Under the pieces are notes generated by a model. It saw nothing but the letters and a program-made list of their open reading frames with translations. It did no database searches and was not told the origin of the DNA. The position numbers were made by a program, and so were the translations under genes. Below, in pieces: positions 52,270 to 62,309 of a stretch of DNA of 64,000 nucleotides. Numbering within the stretch: position 1 is the stretch's first letter; every line of letters begins with the position of its first letter. The stretch is from Rhizobiaceae bacterium (GTDB lineage Bacteria; Pseudomonadota; Alphaproteobacteria; Rhizobiales; Rhizobiaceae): assembly GCA_905339215.1 (NCBI GenBank), contig CAJPFN010000033.1:1-64000 (forward strand). The letters are read 5' to 3'.

Positions 52270-54009
52270 ATGAGCGGCGAGGACGATTTCCGCATCCGCC
52301 CTGGTCGCATCCGCTCCTCCGGCTCCCAGCGGGCGAGGCCCTTCATCGCCCAGGCGCTCGCCGCCGCCCAGAAGGCCGGCGGCCGCGTCTCGCGCTCGGG
52401 CAGGATCACATCCGGCAACCGCTCGCGCTTCGGGCGCGGCGCGCGCGCCAGCGTGCAGGCAAATCGTCTGCTGACCGACCGCTCGCGCGGCGCGGTCATC
52501 AAGACCCGCGTCGTGCGCCACACGGCGCGGTCCGCGCCGCTCGCCGCGCATCTCGGCTACCTCCGGCGCGAGGGCGTCACCCGGGACGGGGAGAAGGCCC
52601 GGCTGTTCGGTCCCGAGACCGACGACGCCGATCCCAAGGCCTTCGCCGAGCGCTGCCAGGACGATCGCCATCACTTCCGCTTCATCGTCTCGCCCGAGGA
52701 CGCGGTGGAGATGTCCGATCTCAAGACCTTCACCCGTGAGCTGATGGGCCAGATGGAAAAGGATCTCGGCACGAAGCTCGACTGGGTCGGCGTCGATCAC
52801 TGGAACACCGAGCACCCTCATGTGCATGTCATCGTGCGGGGCCGCGCTGATGACGGCCAGGACCTCGTCATCTCCCGCGACTACATCAAGGAAGGGATGC
52901 GCGCCCGCGCCCAGGATCTGATCACGCAGGAGCTAGGACCGCGCACCGATCACGAAATCCGCCGGACGCTCGAACGCCAGATCGATACCGAGCGCTGGAC
53001 ACAGCTCGATCGCCAGCTCGCCCGCGACGGCTATCGCACCGGCGTCATCGACCTTGCGCCGCACCCCGACCGGCAACCCGACGAATTCCATGCGTTGAAG
53101 GTCGGCCGCCTGCGCAAGCTGGAATCCTTCGGCCTCGCCGATCAGATCGGCCCGGGCCAATGGGTCCTGTCCGAGAATGCGGAGGCGACTCTGCGCGAAC
53201 TCGGGGAGCGCGGCGACATCATCAAGCGCATTCACCGAGGCCTGATGGAGCGCGGCATCGAGCGCGGCGCGTCGGCTTATGTGCTGGCCGGCGAGAGTAT
53301 CGACGATCCCGTCATCGGCCGGCTGGTCGATCGCGGCCTCGACGACGAATTGAAGGGCACCGCCTTTGCCGTGGTCGACGGCGTCGATGGACGGACCCAC
53401 CATATCAAGTTGCCCGACCTCGACGCCGCCGGTGACAATGTGCCGGGCTCGATTGTCGAGTTGCGGAACTTCGATGACGTACGAGGGCGGAGGCGGGTGG
53501 CGCTCGCCGTGCGCTCCGACCTTTCCGTCGAACAACAGGTGACGGCGACCGGCGCCACCTGGCTCGACCGTCAGGCCATCGCCCGCGAGCCGGTCGCGCT
53601 CGGCGGCGGCGGGTTTGGCGCCGAGGTGCGCGAGGCGATGAACGCCCGGGCGAAGCATCTCATCGAACAGGGTCTCGCCGAGCGGCAGGGCCGCAGCGTG
53701 ATCTTCGCGCGCAACCTGATCGATACGCTGCGCCGTCGTGAGGTGGAGGCGCTTGGCGAGAAGCTCGCTGTCGAGACCGGTCGGCCGTTCAGCCGATCCG
53801 CCACCGGCGAATATGTCGCCGGCACCTACCGGCAACGCTTCGCGCTTGCCTCCGGCCGGTTCGCCATGATCGACGACGGTCTCGGGTTCCAACTGGTCCC
53901 CTGGTCACCTTCGCTGGAAAAACAGCTCGGCCGCCACGTCTCCGGCGTCGCGCGCGGCGACGGCGGTATCGACTGGGGCTTTGGCCGCAAGCGTGGGCTC
54001 GGCCTATAG
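52270..54009 (+). CDS. rlxS: relaxase of RlxS/VirD2-like type with DUF3363
   Basis: A 579-aa relaxase that nicks oriT and leads the T-strand to the recipient. N-terminal basic region, then relaxase domain with HLGYLRREGVTRDG (likely catalytic Tyr) and VGVDHWNTEHPHVHVIVRG (HxH metal motif, about residues 175-190). The C-terminal about 330 residues are DUF3363. ATG 52270 preferred over the in-frame TTG-type start 18 bp upstream. Close to RlxS of Mesorhizobium ICEs by domain order. Confidence 0.92.
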   Translation: MSGEDDFRIRPGRIRSSGSQRARPFIAQALAAAQKAGGRVSRSGRITSGNRSRFGRGARASVQANRLLTDRSRGAVIKTRVVRHTARSAPLAAHLGYLRREGVTRDGEKARLFGPETDDADPKAFAERCQDDRHHFRFIVSPEDAVEMSDLKTFTRELMGQMEKDLGTKLDWVGVDHWNTEHPHVHVIVRGRADDGQDLVISRDYIKEGMRARAQDLITQELGPRTDHEIRRTLERQIDTERWTQLDRQLARDGYRTGVIDLAPHPDRQPDEFHALKVGRLRKLESFGLADQIGPGQWVLSENAEATLRELGERGDIIKRIHRGLMERGIERGASAYVLAGESIDDPVIGRLVDRGLDDELKGTAFAVVDGVDGRTHHIKLPDLDAAGDNVPGSIVELRNFDDVRGRRRVALAVRSDLSVEQQVTATGATWLDRQAIAREPVALGGGGFGAEVREAMNARAKHLIEQGLAERQGRSVIFARNLIDTLRRREVEALGEKLAVETGRPFSRSATGEYVAGTYRQRFALASGRFAMIDDGLGFQLVPWSPSLEKQLGRHVSGVARGDGGIDWGFGRKRGLGL

Positions 54010-54237
54010 GCACGGCGTCTTCGATGGATTAACCATCGGAACGAGTAGGTTGTGCCATAAGTGGACGCTTGAGAAAATCCCACCAGCAGACATCTCGACG
54101 AGTCTGTATTCTCGGATGAATTCGGAGCTCACCGGCTAGTGTCACGGGCTGCTGTGTAGAGGTTTCCTCGGCATTGGGATGCGCTCCTGAAGCAGTTCCG
54201 CTACATTCATTGCATCAGCGGCAATAAGGGGCCGGGA

Positions 54238-55380
54238 GTGAGCATTAAGCTGATCCACACTTCGGACTGGCAAATCGGAAAGGTTTTCCGGTTCCTAGAC
54301 AACGCCAATATGGGGCTTCTCCAGGATGCCCGCCTGCGAGCGATTACCCGCCTCGGCGAACTGGCGACCACTCACGGCGCGCGACATGTGCTGGTCGCCG
54401 GCGATGTCTATGACATGGAGGCGCTCTCACCGCGCTCGATCAACCAGCCGATCGAGCGCATGCGCGCTTTTCCTGATCTTCGCTGGCATCTTCTGCCGGG
54501 AAACCACGACCCGCATCGTCCGAATGGTCTCTGGGATCAAATCCTTCGCAGGGGCCTGCCCGACAACGTTCACGTTCACGCCGCGCCCGAACCCGCAATT
54601 TTGGAAGACGACTGTGCCGTCCTCTTACCGGCGCCGTTGCAGCATCGGCGCGCCATCGGCGATCCCACCACCTATATGGACGACGCCTCCGTTCCGGATG
54701 GGCTGATTCGGGTCGGACTCGCGCACGGCACCATTACCGGGTTCGGCTCCGATGACCGGGACGTGCCCAACTACATTGCGCCGGATCGTCCAGACAAGGC
54801 GGGGCTTTCCTATCTCGCGCTCGGCGACTGGCACGGCCAGAAGAAGATCAATTACCGGTGCTGGTACAGCGGCACGCCCGAGCCCGACGCCTTCGACGTG
54901 GTCGACGGCGGACAGGCGTTGCTTGTCGAAATCGAGGGGCCGGGTGCTCCCCCCACGGTCACGCCGGTGACCACGGGCCATTACACTTGGATTAGCCTGT
55001 CCCAGCAGATCAACACCCGCGGAGATATCGACTTCCTGGACGGCAAGCTGCGCGGTGTCGCCGAAGACCTCAATAGCGTGCTCGTTCATCTTGCGGTCGA
55101 AGGCGCATTGTCTCTGCAAGACCGCCGTTATTTCGAGGAACGGGTAGTCGAAGGCGTTTCGGCTGCGCTGTGCTTTCTGCGTGTCGATGATCGCCGCCTC
55201 TTTCCGCTTCCTACTCCGGAGGACCTCGATCAGATCGACCGCGGCGGATTTGTGCGGGCAGCGGCAGAAGAGTTGAAGCGGCAATCAGAAGGGGGCGACG
55301 AGATCGAGCGCGCCATCGCGGCCGAGGCGCTTCAGCGGCTCTACATCGAGCACATGAAACTTCAGGCGGCGCAGAAATGA
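54238..55380 (+). CDS. YhaO/SbcD-like metallophosphoesterase (DNA exonuclease)
   Basis: A 380-aa MRE11/SbcD-type calcineurin-like phosphoesterase. Motifs: HTSDWQIGK (residues about 7-15; Gln where SbcD has His), VAGDVYDME, LLPGNHDPH, GLAHGT and LGDWHGQ. The C-terminal 100 residues would be the partner-binding cap. GTG start with GGGGCCGGGAG upstream. Its stop overlaps the next ATG by 4 bp. Predicted to form an Mre11-Rad50-like complex with the next gene. First gene of an insertion between rlxS and traG. Confidence 0.82.
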   Translation: MSIKLIHTSDWQIGKVFRFLDNANMGLLQDARLRAITRLGELATTHGARHVLVAGDVYDMEALSPRSINQPIERMRAFPDLRWHLLPGNHDPHRPNGLWDQILRRGLPDNVHVHAAPEPAILEDDCAVLLPAPLQHRRAIGDPTTYMDDASVPDGLIRVGLAHGTITGFGSDDRDVPNYIAPDRPDKAGLSYLALGDWHGQKKINYRCWYSGTPEPDAFDVVDGGQALLVEIEGPGAPPTVTPVTTGHYTWISLSQQINTRGDIDFLDGKLRGVAEDLNSVLVHLAVEGALSLQDRRYFEERVVEGVSAALCFLRVDDRRLFPLPTPEDLDQIDRGGFVRAAAEELKRQSEGGDEIERAIAAEALQRLYIEHMKLQAAQK

Positions 55381-58085
55381 AGCTGCGATCCGTAGCCGTC
55401 AATCAGTTCAAGAAGTTCACCAGCCCCATCCGGCTCGATGGCCTCGGCGACGGCCTCAATGTAGTCGTCGGCCCGAACGAGATGGGCAAGTCAACCTTGC
55501 TCGATGCGCTCCGCGCAGCGCTCTTCGAGAAATACAGTTCTAGAGCGCAGCCCATCACTGCCTTGCAGAACGACCGCAATCAGGCCGCGCCCGTGGTTGA
55601 ACTTGCCTTCGAGCTTGATGACGGGCTGTACCGGATCACGAAGCGCTTCATCAAAAAGCCTTACGCGCGCCTGTCCTGCCCGGACGGACGGACGCTGGAA
55701 GGCGATGCCGCGGAGGACACGCTGCGCACCTTGCTGGGCTTCGATGAACCTGGCAAGACCGGCGCCAAAGCGGAAACGCTCGGCATGTGGAATGTCCTTT
55801 GGGTGCAGCAGGGGCAGTCGTTCGGCGCGCTGGACATTCCGAGTACCGCCCGGTCCAGCCTCCACAGCGCCCTCGAAGCGGAAGTTGGCACGGTCCTGGG
55901 CGGCCGGCGCGGCAGGGCCTTGCCGCAAGCCGTGGAAGCTCAGCTCGGCGTTTTGGTGACCAGCGGCGGCAAGCCGCGCGGCAGCTATAAGGACCTGCTC
56001 GACCGCATCGATGCTCTGGAGAACGAGCTTGGGGATCTCCACGGGCGGCGCCAGGAACTGGCGCAGACACTTGAGGACCTCGAAACGGCCGAAGAGAGCC
56101 TCGCGCGGCTGATTGCCGTTGACCGCGACCAGGCAGACCAGAAGGAGCTTGGTGAAGCCCGGCAGCGTCATAGCCGACTTGCCGAGCTGGAGGCGCGCAT
56201 AAGCGCGGCGTCCGCCGAGCTCGAGCTGAAAAAGCGAAATCTCGCCCAGGCCGAGAAAGCGGCCGAAGACCGGCAACGTCTCAAGGATGATATCAAGTCC
56301 GAAGAGGCTGCACTTAAAGAGTCCGGGCAGCAGCTCTCCGAAACGCGCAGCCAGGAGAAGGAAGCCCGGTCGCAGCTTGATGCACTGCGCGCGCAAGTGC
56401 GGGAATCTGAAGCAGCGGTTGCGAAGGCCGACGATGCTGTTTCACGCGCGCAGCGCATAACCGCCATCGTCGATCGGGAAGCCCGTATTCGCGAACTTGA
56501 GGGCCGCTGCGCAAAGGCGCAGGCGGCCGAGGACCGCCAGCGGCAGGCCCAGCAGAAAGCCGCCGCCATTCTGGTGACAGACAAATTGCTTGCGGCAATC
56601 CGCAGGGCCGATAAGGACCTGCAAGCCGTCGCCAGCCGGCTAAGCGCCGCGGCCACGCTCGTCTCGTTCGACATCGCACCGGAACGACGAGCCGACATCG
56701 AGATTGACGGGCAGCCTCTCAAGGCTGGGCAGTCATCCGTTCAGGCGGTCGAGCCCACCACCATTTTCATTCCCGATCGCGGCCGGATCACGGTAGAGCC
56801 CGCGATCAAGGACCGGGATCAATTACTCCGCCAACAACGTGACGCAACGGCAAAACTTAAAGACGCCCTCGCGGCGGTTGGCATCGCCGCCGCCACCGAC
56901 GCCGAAGACCAATACGCCACGCGCCAGAGCCTCTTGCAGGAGGCAGAGCTTGCCCGCCAGGAAGCGGCGCTGCACGCCCCGGCAACGGAAGACCATGATG
57001 CGGGCGCCCAGTCTCTTTCTGATTATATCGAGGGAACGCGCACGATCCTGGAGCGTGAGAAGACCGAGCTTCACCTTGAGCGGCTGCCGGCGCGCTCCGA
57101 AGCGGAGGCAGCTTTACGGACGGCCAGGGAGCAGGCAGCAGAAGCGCGCGATTCACTGCAAACGGCGCGTGCCGTCCTTACTGGCCCGGAAGAAGCCCTG
57201 ACACGGCTTCAGAGTGAACTTGCGACCGTGAACGCCCGGCATGAGGAAGCCGAAAAGCGCGTCGAAAAACTCCGTCGTCAACTCACGGACGCTGAGGCCG
57301 CATGTGCCGATGATCAGCTTGCAGCCGCGATTGAGGCAGCCCGCAACGTCTTTTCCGAACAGGAGCGCGCCATTGCGGCCCTCGAAGGGCAGCGGACCGA
57401 TGAAACGCTGCCACAGTTGGAAGCCAGGATTGGGCGCCTTGAAAAAGCGTTACAGGACCGCCGCGACAAGCGTGCCACCCTCAAGGAGAAGATCGCGGGC
57501 TTGCGATCGCGTGTCGAGGCGGCCGAAGCGGCCGGGCTTGATGAGGCAATCGCCCAAAAGGGCCGCGAACTGGCGCTGTGCGAGGAAGAGCGCCAGCGCC
57601 TTGACCGCGAAGTCAGGGTTCTCGGACTTTTGTTGACGACCCTCCGAAGCGCGGAGCAGGAGGCCAAGGAGCGGTACTTGTCGCCTGTGCTGCGGCGCGT
57701 CCGTCCCTATTTGCAGCTTCTATTTCCCGGTGCCGACATCCGGATCGACGAGGATCTCCGGATTGCCGGCGTTGTGCGCGAGGCCGGCTACGAGGAGGCC
57801 TTTAGTCACCTCAGCATGGGGACGCAGGAACAGATCGCGGTGCTGATCCGGCTGGCCTTTGCCGAAATGCTTGTCGAACAAGGCCATCCGGCGACGGTCA
57901 TTCTCGACGACGCACTTGTGTTTTCCGACGACCGCCGCATGCAACGCATGTTCGACATTCTCAATATGGCGGCGCGCAACGTACAGGTACTCATCCTCAC
58001 CTGCCGTGAGCAGCTTTTCGAAGAGCTTGGGGGGCGGGCGCTGTCGCTGACGCCCGGCAACAGCGAAGAGCTGTTGTCGGCGTGA
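55377..58085 (+). CDS. YhaN/SbcC-like SMC-type ATPase
   Basis: A 902-aa AAA/ABC ATPase with long coiled coils. Walker A VVVGPNEMGKSTLLD (about residues 29-43); coiled coil about 190-400; a small beta-rich domain (about 435-485, SFDIAPERRADIEIDGQPLKAGQSS etc.); second coiled coil about 490-760; signature LSMGTQEQIA (about 811) and Walker B ATVILDDALVF (about 840). No CxxC zinc hook is present; the beta domain sits at its place. Pairs with the YhaO-like nuclease. Confidence 0.85.
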   Translation: MKLRSVAVNQFKKFTSPIRLDGLGDGLNVVVGPNEMGKSTLLDALRAALFEKYSSRAQPITALQNDRNQAAPVVELAFELDDGLYRITKRFIKKPYARLSCPDGRTLEGDAAEDTLRTLLGFDEPGKTGAKAETLGMWNVLWVQQGQSFGALDIPSTARSSLHSALEAEVGTVLGGRRGRALPQAVEAQLGVLVTSGGKPRGSYKDLLDRIDALENELGDLHGRRQELAQTLEDLETAEESLARLIAVDRDQADQKELGEARQRHSRLAELEARISAASAELELKKRNLAQAEKAAEDRQRLKDDIKSEEAALKESGQQLSETRSQEKEARSQLDALRAQVRESEAAVAKADDAVSRAQRITAIVDREARIRELEGRCAKAQAAEDRQRQAQQKAAAILVTDKLLAAIRRADKDLQAVASRLSAAATLVSFDIAPERRADIEIDGQPLKAGQSSVQAVEPTTIFIPDRGRITVEPAIKDRDQLLRQQRDATAKLKDALAAVGIAAATDAEDQYATRQSLLQEAELARQEAALHAPATEDHDAGAQSLSDYIEGTRTILEREKTELHLERLPARSEAEAALRTAREQAAEARDSLQTARAVLTGPEEALTRLQSELATVNARHEEAEKRVEKLRRQLTDAEAACADDQLAAAIEAARNVFSEQERAIAALEGQRTDETLPQLEARIGRLEKALQDRRDKRATLKEKIAGLRSRVEAAEAAGLDEAIAQKGRELALCEEERQRLDREVRVLGLLLTTLRSAEQEAKERYLSPVLRRVRPYLQLLFPGADIRIDEDLRIAGVVREAGYEEAFSHLSMGTQEQIAVLIRLAFAEMLVEQGHPATVILDDALVFSDDRRMQRMFDILNMAARNVQVLILTCREQLFEELGGRALSLTPGNSEELLSA

Positions 58086-58109
58086 TGATGCAAAGGGGGG
58101 CAATGAGCA

Positions 58110-60047
58110 ATGAGGATAGCGTCTGTCAGAATCGAAAATTTCCGGTCCTTCGCGGACGCCACCATTCCTTTCAACGGTTACGGCTGTCTGGTCGGTCCGA
58201 ACGGGGCAGGCAAATCCACCGTGCTCACCGCCCTCAATGTATTCTTCCGCGAGTCAGAGAACCTGCCGACGGACTTGAGTCAACTGGACCAAGAGGATTT
58301 CCACTGCAAGAAGACAGGTGAGCCGATCAAGATCACGCTCACCTTCTGCGATCTCAGCGACGGAGCAAAGGAGGATTTTGCCGATTACGTGCGGCAGGAT
58401 CAGCTTATCGTCTCGGCTGTCGCCACGTTCGATGCCGCCACAGGAAAGGCGCAGGTGAAGCAATACGGGCAGCGGCTTGCCATGCGCGCCTTCGCGCTTT
58501 TCTTCGAGGCTGCCGACGCGGGCAAGAAGGTGGCGGAGCTGAAAGACATCTATTCCAAGCTGCGCCAGACCTATCCCGACCTGCCGGCGCCCGGTACGAA
58601 AGACGCCATGGTCCAGGCCCTGCGCGATTATGAAGCGGCACGGCCCGGCGAATGCGAGCTGATTCGGAGCGAGGACCAGTTTTATGGCTTCTCCAAGGGC
58701 GCGAACCGCCTCGCGAAACACATCCAGTGGGTCTATGTGCCGGCCGTGAAGGACGCGACCTCCGAGCAGGTCGAGGCGCGGAACTCGGCGCTTGGCAAGC
58801 TTCTCGCTCGCACCGTCCGCTCAAAGACGAATTTCGATGAGAGGGTGAAGACACTTCGCTCCGATATGCAGCAGCAATACCAGGCGCTTCTCGACGAAAA
58901 CCAGAACGCGTTGGATGATATCTCTACAGCTCTTCAGACGCGGCTTTCCGAATGGGCACATCCGGACGCGCGTCTGCGCCTGCAATGGAAGCAGGACCCG
59001 GATAAATCCGTCCGCGTCGAAGAGCCGTGGGCGCACATTCTCGCCGGCGAAGGCGATTTTGAAGGCGAGCTGGCGCGCTTCGGTCACGGCCTTCAGCGCT
59101 CGTATCTACTCGCGCTGTTACAGGAACTCGCCGGCACGGACGCCGAAGGCGCCCCTACGCTCATCCTCGCATGTGAAGAACCCGAGCTTTACCAGCATCC
59201 GCCTCAGGCGCGTCATCTGGCTTCCGTTCTTCACAAGCTTAGCCGCGGCAACTCTCAGGTCATCGTGTGCACCCATAATCCACTATTTGTGTCGGGCGAA
59301 GGATTCGAGGATGTACGGATGGTCAGGAAAGAACAAGGTGACCCCTGTTCCACCGTTTCGCACATGACGTTTGCGGAGATCGCTGCAGCGGTCGCCGGCG
59401 CCACGGGCGAGCCGCCAACCAAGCCCGCCGGCGCTCTTGCCAAGATACACCAGGCCCTGCAACCGGGCCTGAACGAAATGTTCTTCACCCGCCGTCTTGT
59501 GCTGGTAGAGGGGCTGGAGGATGTGGCCTACATACTGGCCTACCTCAATCTTCTCGACCGGTCGGATGATTATCGACGCCTCGGCTGCCACATCGTGCCA
59601 GCCAACGGGAAGAGTGAGCTGCTACAGCCGCTCGTCATCGCCAGGCACATGCGGATTCCGACTTACCTTGTTTTCGATTCGGATGCCGACAAGCCTGATA
59701 AGAACGGCAGCAAGGCCAAGCATGAGAAGGACAACAGGGCGCTTCTTACGCTTGCCGGCAATCCCGGCGCGGACCCGATGCCGCCTGCGACCGTGCTGGG
59801 CAAGGGGTTCACAATGTGGCACTCCGATATCGGGACAGTCGTCGAATCCGAAATCGGCGCGGCCGATTGGGCCACGTACCGTGCCGAAGCCGACAAGCGC
59901 TACGGCCATGCCGGGGGCCTGCGGAAGAATTCCCTCCATATCGGGGCAAGTCTCGCGTTCGCTTGGGAGGCAGGACAGCGCTCAGCAAGCCTTGAGCAGC
60001 TATGTAGCCACATTCTCGACGCCGCTGACTTTCTTCCAAATGTGTAA
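58110..60047 (+). CDS. OLD-family ATP-dependent endonuclease
   Basis: A 645-aa protein with N-terminal ABC-type ATPase (GPNGAGKSTVLTALNVFF, about residue 30; LILACEEPELYQHPPQ as Walker B, about 350-365) and C-terminal Toprim nuclease (RRLVLVEGLEDVAYILAYLN, about 460; VFDSDADKPD, about 523). OLD proteins nick or degrade DNA and several act against phages (P2 Old, Gabija GajA). Shine-Dalgarno AAAGGGGGG. 24 bp after the YhaN-like stop, so probably one operon. No UvrD-like GajB partner is adjacent. Confidence 0.87.
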   Translation: MRIASVRIENFRSFADATIPFNGYGCLVGPNGAGKSTVLTALNVFFRESENLPTDLSQLDQEDFHCKKTGEPIKITLTFCDLSDGAKEDFADYVRQDQLIVSAVATFDAATGKAQVKQYGQRLAMRAFALFFEAADAGKKVAELKDIYSKLRQTYPDLPAPGTKDAMVQALRDYEAARPGECELIRSEDQFYGFSKGANRLAKHIQWVYVPAVKDATSEQVEARNSALGKLLARTVRSKTNFDERVKTLRSDMQQQYQALLDENQNALDDISTALQTRLSEWAHPDARLRLQWKQDPDKSVRVEEPWAHILAGEGDFEGELARFGHGLQRSYLLALLQELAGTDAEGAPTLILACEEPELYQHPPQARHLASVLHKLSRGNSQVIVCTHNPLFVSGEGFEDVRMVRKEQGDPCSTVSHMTFAEIAAAVAGATGEPPTKPAGALAKIHQALQPGLNEMFFTRRLVLVEGLEDVAYILAYLNLLDRSDDYRRLGCHIVPANGKSELLQPLVIARHMRIPTYLVFDSDADKPDKNGSKAKHEKDNRALLTLAGNPGADPMPPATVLGKGFTMWHSDIGTVVESEIGAADWATYRAEADKRYGHAGGLRKNSLHIGASLAFAWEAGQRSASLEQLCSHILDAADFLPNV

Positions 60048-60315
60048 GTGAATGGGCACTGAACTCAGTTAGGGTGGCCCCGGTGGGTAGCGACCGCATT
60101 GAAGGCCGGTCATGAAGCGGATGCGACCCGACGAGGTTCGCATTAGGTCATGGCTTGTCGCAGGACTGTCTGCGAAGATGCAATCGACAATAGCATTGTT
60201 CTACGCCATTTCCTGTATTTCTTCGCCCCGACACGCTACGACCCAATCATCGTTGCTATCGTCTTGAAACCATCCGGTCCCGCGCCCGACCTATTCTCCG
60301 GAAGGAGAAAGAAGG

Positions 60316-62301
60316 GTGTCCGCGACCAAAATCCTCTGGGGTCAGATTCTCGTCGTCGTTCTCATCGTGCTCTCCACGACCTGGGCCGCGACGCAGTGGA
60401 CGGCCTGGCAGCTCGGCTTCCAGCCGCAGCTCGGTCGGCCGTGGTTCGAACTCGCCGGGCGGCCGGTGTACTACCCGCCTGCCTTCTTCTGGTGGTGGTA
60501 CTTTTACGACGCCTATGCGCCGGAGATTTTCGTCGAGGGCGCGTTCATCGCCGCGTCCGGTGGCTTCATCTCGATCGCCGTGGCTATCGGCATGTCGGTC
60601 TGGCGCGCCCGCGAGGCGAAGAACGTCGAGACCTACGGTTCGGCCCGATGGGCGCGGCCGGAAGAGGTTAAGGCCGCGGGTCTCCTCGGACCTGACGGCG
60701 TCGTGCTGGGCAAGCTCGATCGCGCCTATCTGCGTCACGACGGTCCGGAGCATGTGCTTTGCTTCGCGCCGACGCGCTCCGGCAAGGGTGTTGGCCTTGT
60801 CGTGCCGTCGTTGCTGACCTGGCCGGGCTCCGCGATCGTCCACGACATCAAAGGCGAGAACTGGCAGCTCACCGCCGGCTTTCGCGCGCGGCACGGTCGG
60901 GTGCTGCTGTTCGACCCGACCAATGCGAAGTCGGCTGCCTACAATCCGTTGCTCGAGGTCCGTCGCGGCGAATGGGAGGTGCGCGACGTCCAGAACATCG
61001 CCGACATCCTCGTCGATCCCGAGGGCTCGCTGGAGAAGCGGAATCATTGGGAGAAGACCAGCCACGCGCTGCTCGTCGGCGCGATCCTGCACGTGCTTTA
61101 CGCCGAGCCCGACAAGACGCTGGCGGGCGTCGCCGCCTTCCTCTCGGACCCGAAGCGGCCGATCGAATCGACACTAGCGGCCATGATGAAGACCCCACAC
61201 CTTGGCGACGCGGGTCCGCATCCGGTGATCGCCAGTGCCGCGCGCGAGCTTCTCAATAAATCCGACAACGAGCGTTCGGGCGTGCTGTCCACAGCCATGT
61301 CGTTCCTCGGCCTCTACCGCGATCCCGTCGTCGCCGAGGTCACGCGCCGCTGCGACTGGCGCATCACCGACATCGTCGGCGGCACCCAGCCGACAACGCT
61401 CTATCTCGTCGTGCCGCCCTCCGACATCAACCGCACCAAACCGCTGATCCGATTGATCCTCAACCAGATCGGCCGTCGGCTGACCGAGGATCTGCAGGCC
61501 AAGGCCGGACGGCATCGATTGCTGCTGATGCTCGACGAGTTCCCCGCTCTCGGCCGCCTCGACTTCTTCGAGAGCGCGCTCGCCTTCATGGCGGGCTACG
61601 GCCTCAAGAGCTTCCTGATCGCGCAGTCACTGAACCAGATCGAGAAGGCCTACGGCCCGAACAACTCGATCCTCGACAACTGCCATGTCCGCGTCAGCTT
61701 CGCCACCAATGACGAGCGCACGGCAAAGCGCGTGTCCGACGCACTCGGCACGGCGACGGAAATGCGGGCGATGAAGAACTATGCTGGGCATCGTTTATCG
61801 CCCGGGCTCGGCCACCTCATGGTCTCGCGTTCGGAGACCGCACGGCCGCTGCTGACGCCCGGCGAGGTGATGCAGCTCCCGCCCGCCGACGAGATCGTCA
61901 TGGTCGCGGGCACGCCACCCATCCGGGCGAAGAAGGCCCGCTACTATGAGGATGCCCGATTCCAGGAACGCATCCTGCCGCCACCGGCGCTGGAGAGGCC
62001 CAAGGCGGCCAAGGTCGACGAATGGAGCAGGCTGCCGCTGCCGCCGCGTCCCGAAATCGAGGAGACGCCGCCGCGCGACACCCGGGACGATGACGATCCG
62101 ACCGGATCGGAACGCCGGCATCAGCCCGAATTGAGCAAGTCAAAGACGATCGCAAAGAAGGAGCCAATCGACAACGAGTTCGCGCCCGATCCGGACGATG
62201 AGATGGAGGACGATACCGCGCGCGTCAGCCGGATCAACCAGCGCATGCGTCAGGTCGCCCGCCAGGCCTCGCTCGATCCCGGCGACGGCATTGAGATGTG
62301 A
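60316..62301 (+). CDS. traG: TraG/VirD4-type coupling protein
   Basis: A 661-aa inner-membrane ATPase that brings the relaxase-DNA complex to the type IV secretion channel. N-terminal transmembrane helices (ILVVVLIVLSTTWAATQW and FIAASGGFISIAVAIGMSVW), Walker A CFAPTRSGKGVGLVVPSLL (about residue 151), Walker B LLLMLDEFPALG (about 403) and the conserved FLIAQSLNQIEKAYG. GTG start with AAGGAGAAAG. C-terminal 80 residues are charged and probably disordered. Confidence 0.93.
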   Translation: MSATKILWGQILVVVLIVLSTTWAATQWTAWQLGFQPQLGRPWFELAGRPVYYPPAFFWWWYFYDAYAPEIFVEGAFIAASGGFISIAVAIGMSVWRAREAKNVETYGSARWARPEEVKAAGLLGPDGVVLGKLDRAYLRHDGPEHVLCFAPTRSGKGVGLVVPSLLTWPGSAIVHDIKGENWQLTAGFRARHGRVLLFDPTNAKSAAYNPLLEVRRGEWEVRDVQNIADILVDPEGSLEKRNHWEKTSHALLVGAILHVLYAEPDKTLAGVAAFLSDPKRPIESTLAAMMKTPHLGDAGPHPVIASAARELLNKSDNERSGVLSTAMSFLGLYRDPVVAEVTRRCDWRITDIVGGTQPTTLYLVVPPSDINRTKPLIRLILNQIGRRLTEDLQAKAGRHRLLLMLDEFPALGRLDFFESALAFMAGYGLKSFLIAQSLNQIEKAYGPNNSILDNCHVRVSFATNDERTAKRVSDALGTATEMRAMKNYAGHRLSPGLGHLMVSRSETARPLLTPGEVMQLPPADEIVMVAGTPPIRAKKARYYEDARFQERILPPPALERPKAAKVDEWSRLPLPPRPEIEETPPRDTRDDDDPTGSERRHQPELSKSKTIAKKEPIDNEFAPDPDDEMEDDTARVSRINQRMRQVARQASLDPGDGIEM

Positions 62302-62309
62302 GACCGCCT

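Noticed and set aside
58110-60047. Gabija (GajA/GajB)
   Set aside because: The OLD protein resembles GajA in domains, but there is no UvrD-like GajB next to it; its neighbours are YhaN- and YhaO-like.
60150-60671. 173-aa open frame before traG
   Set aside because: It lies mostly in the wrong frame of traG, lacks a ribosome binding site and shows no recognisable sequence.
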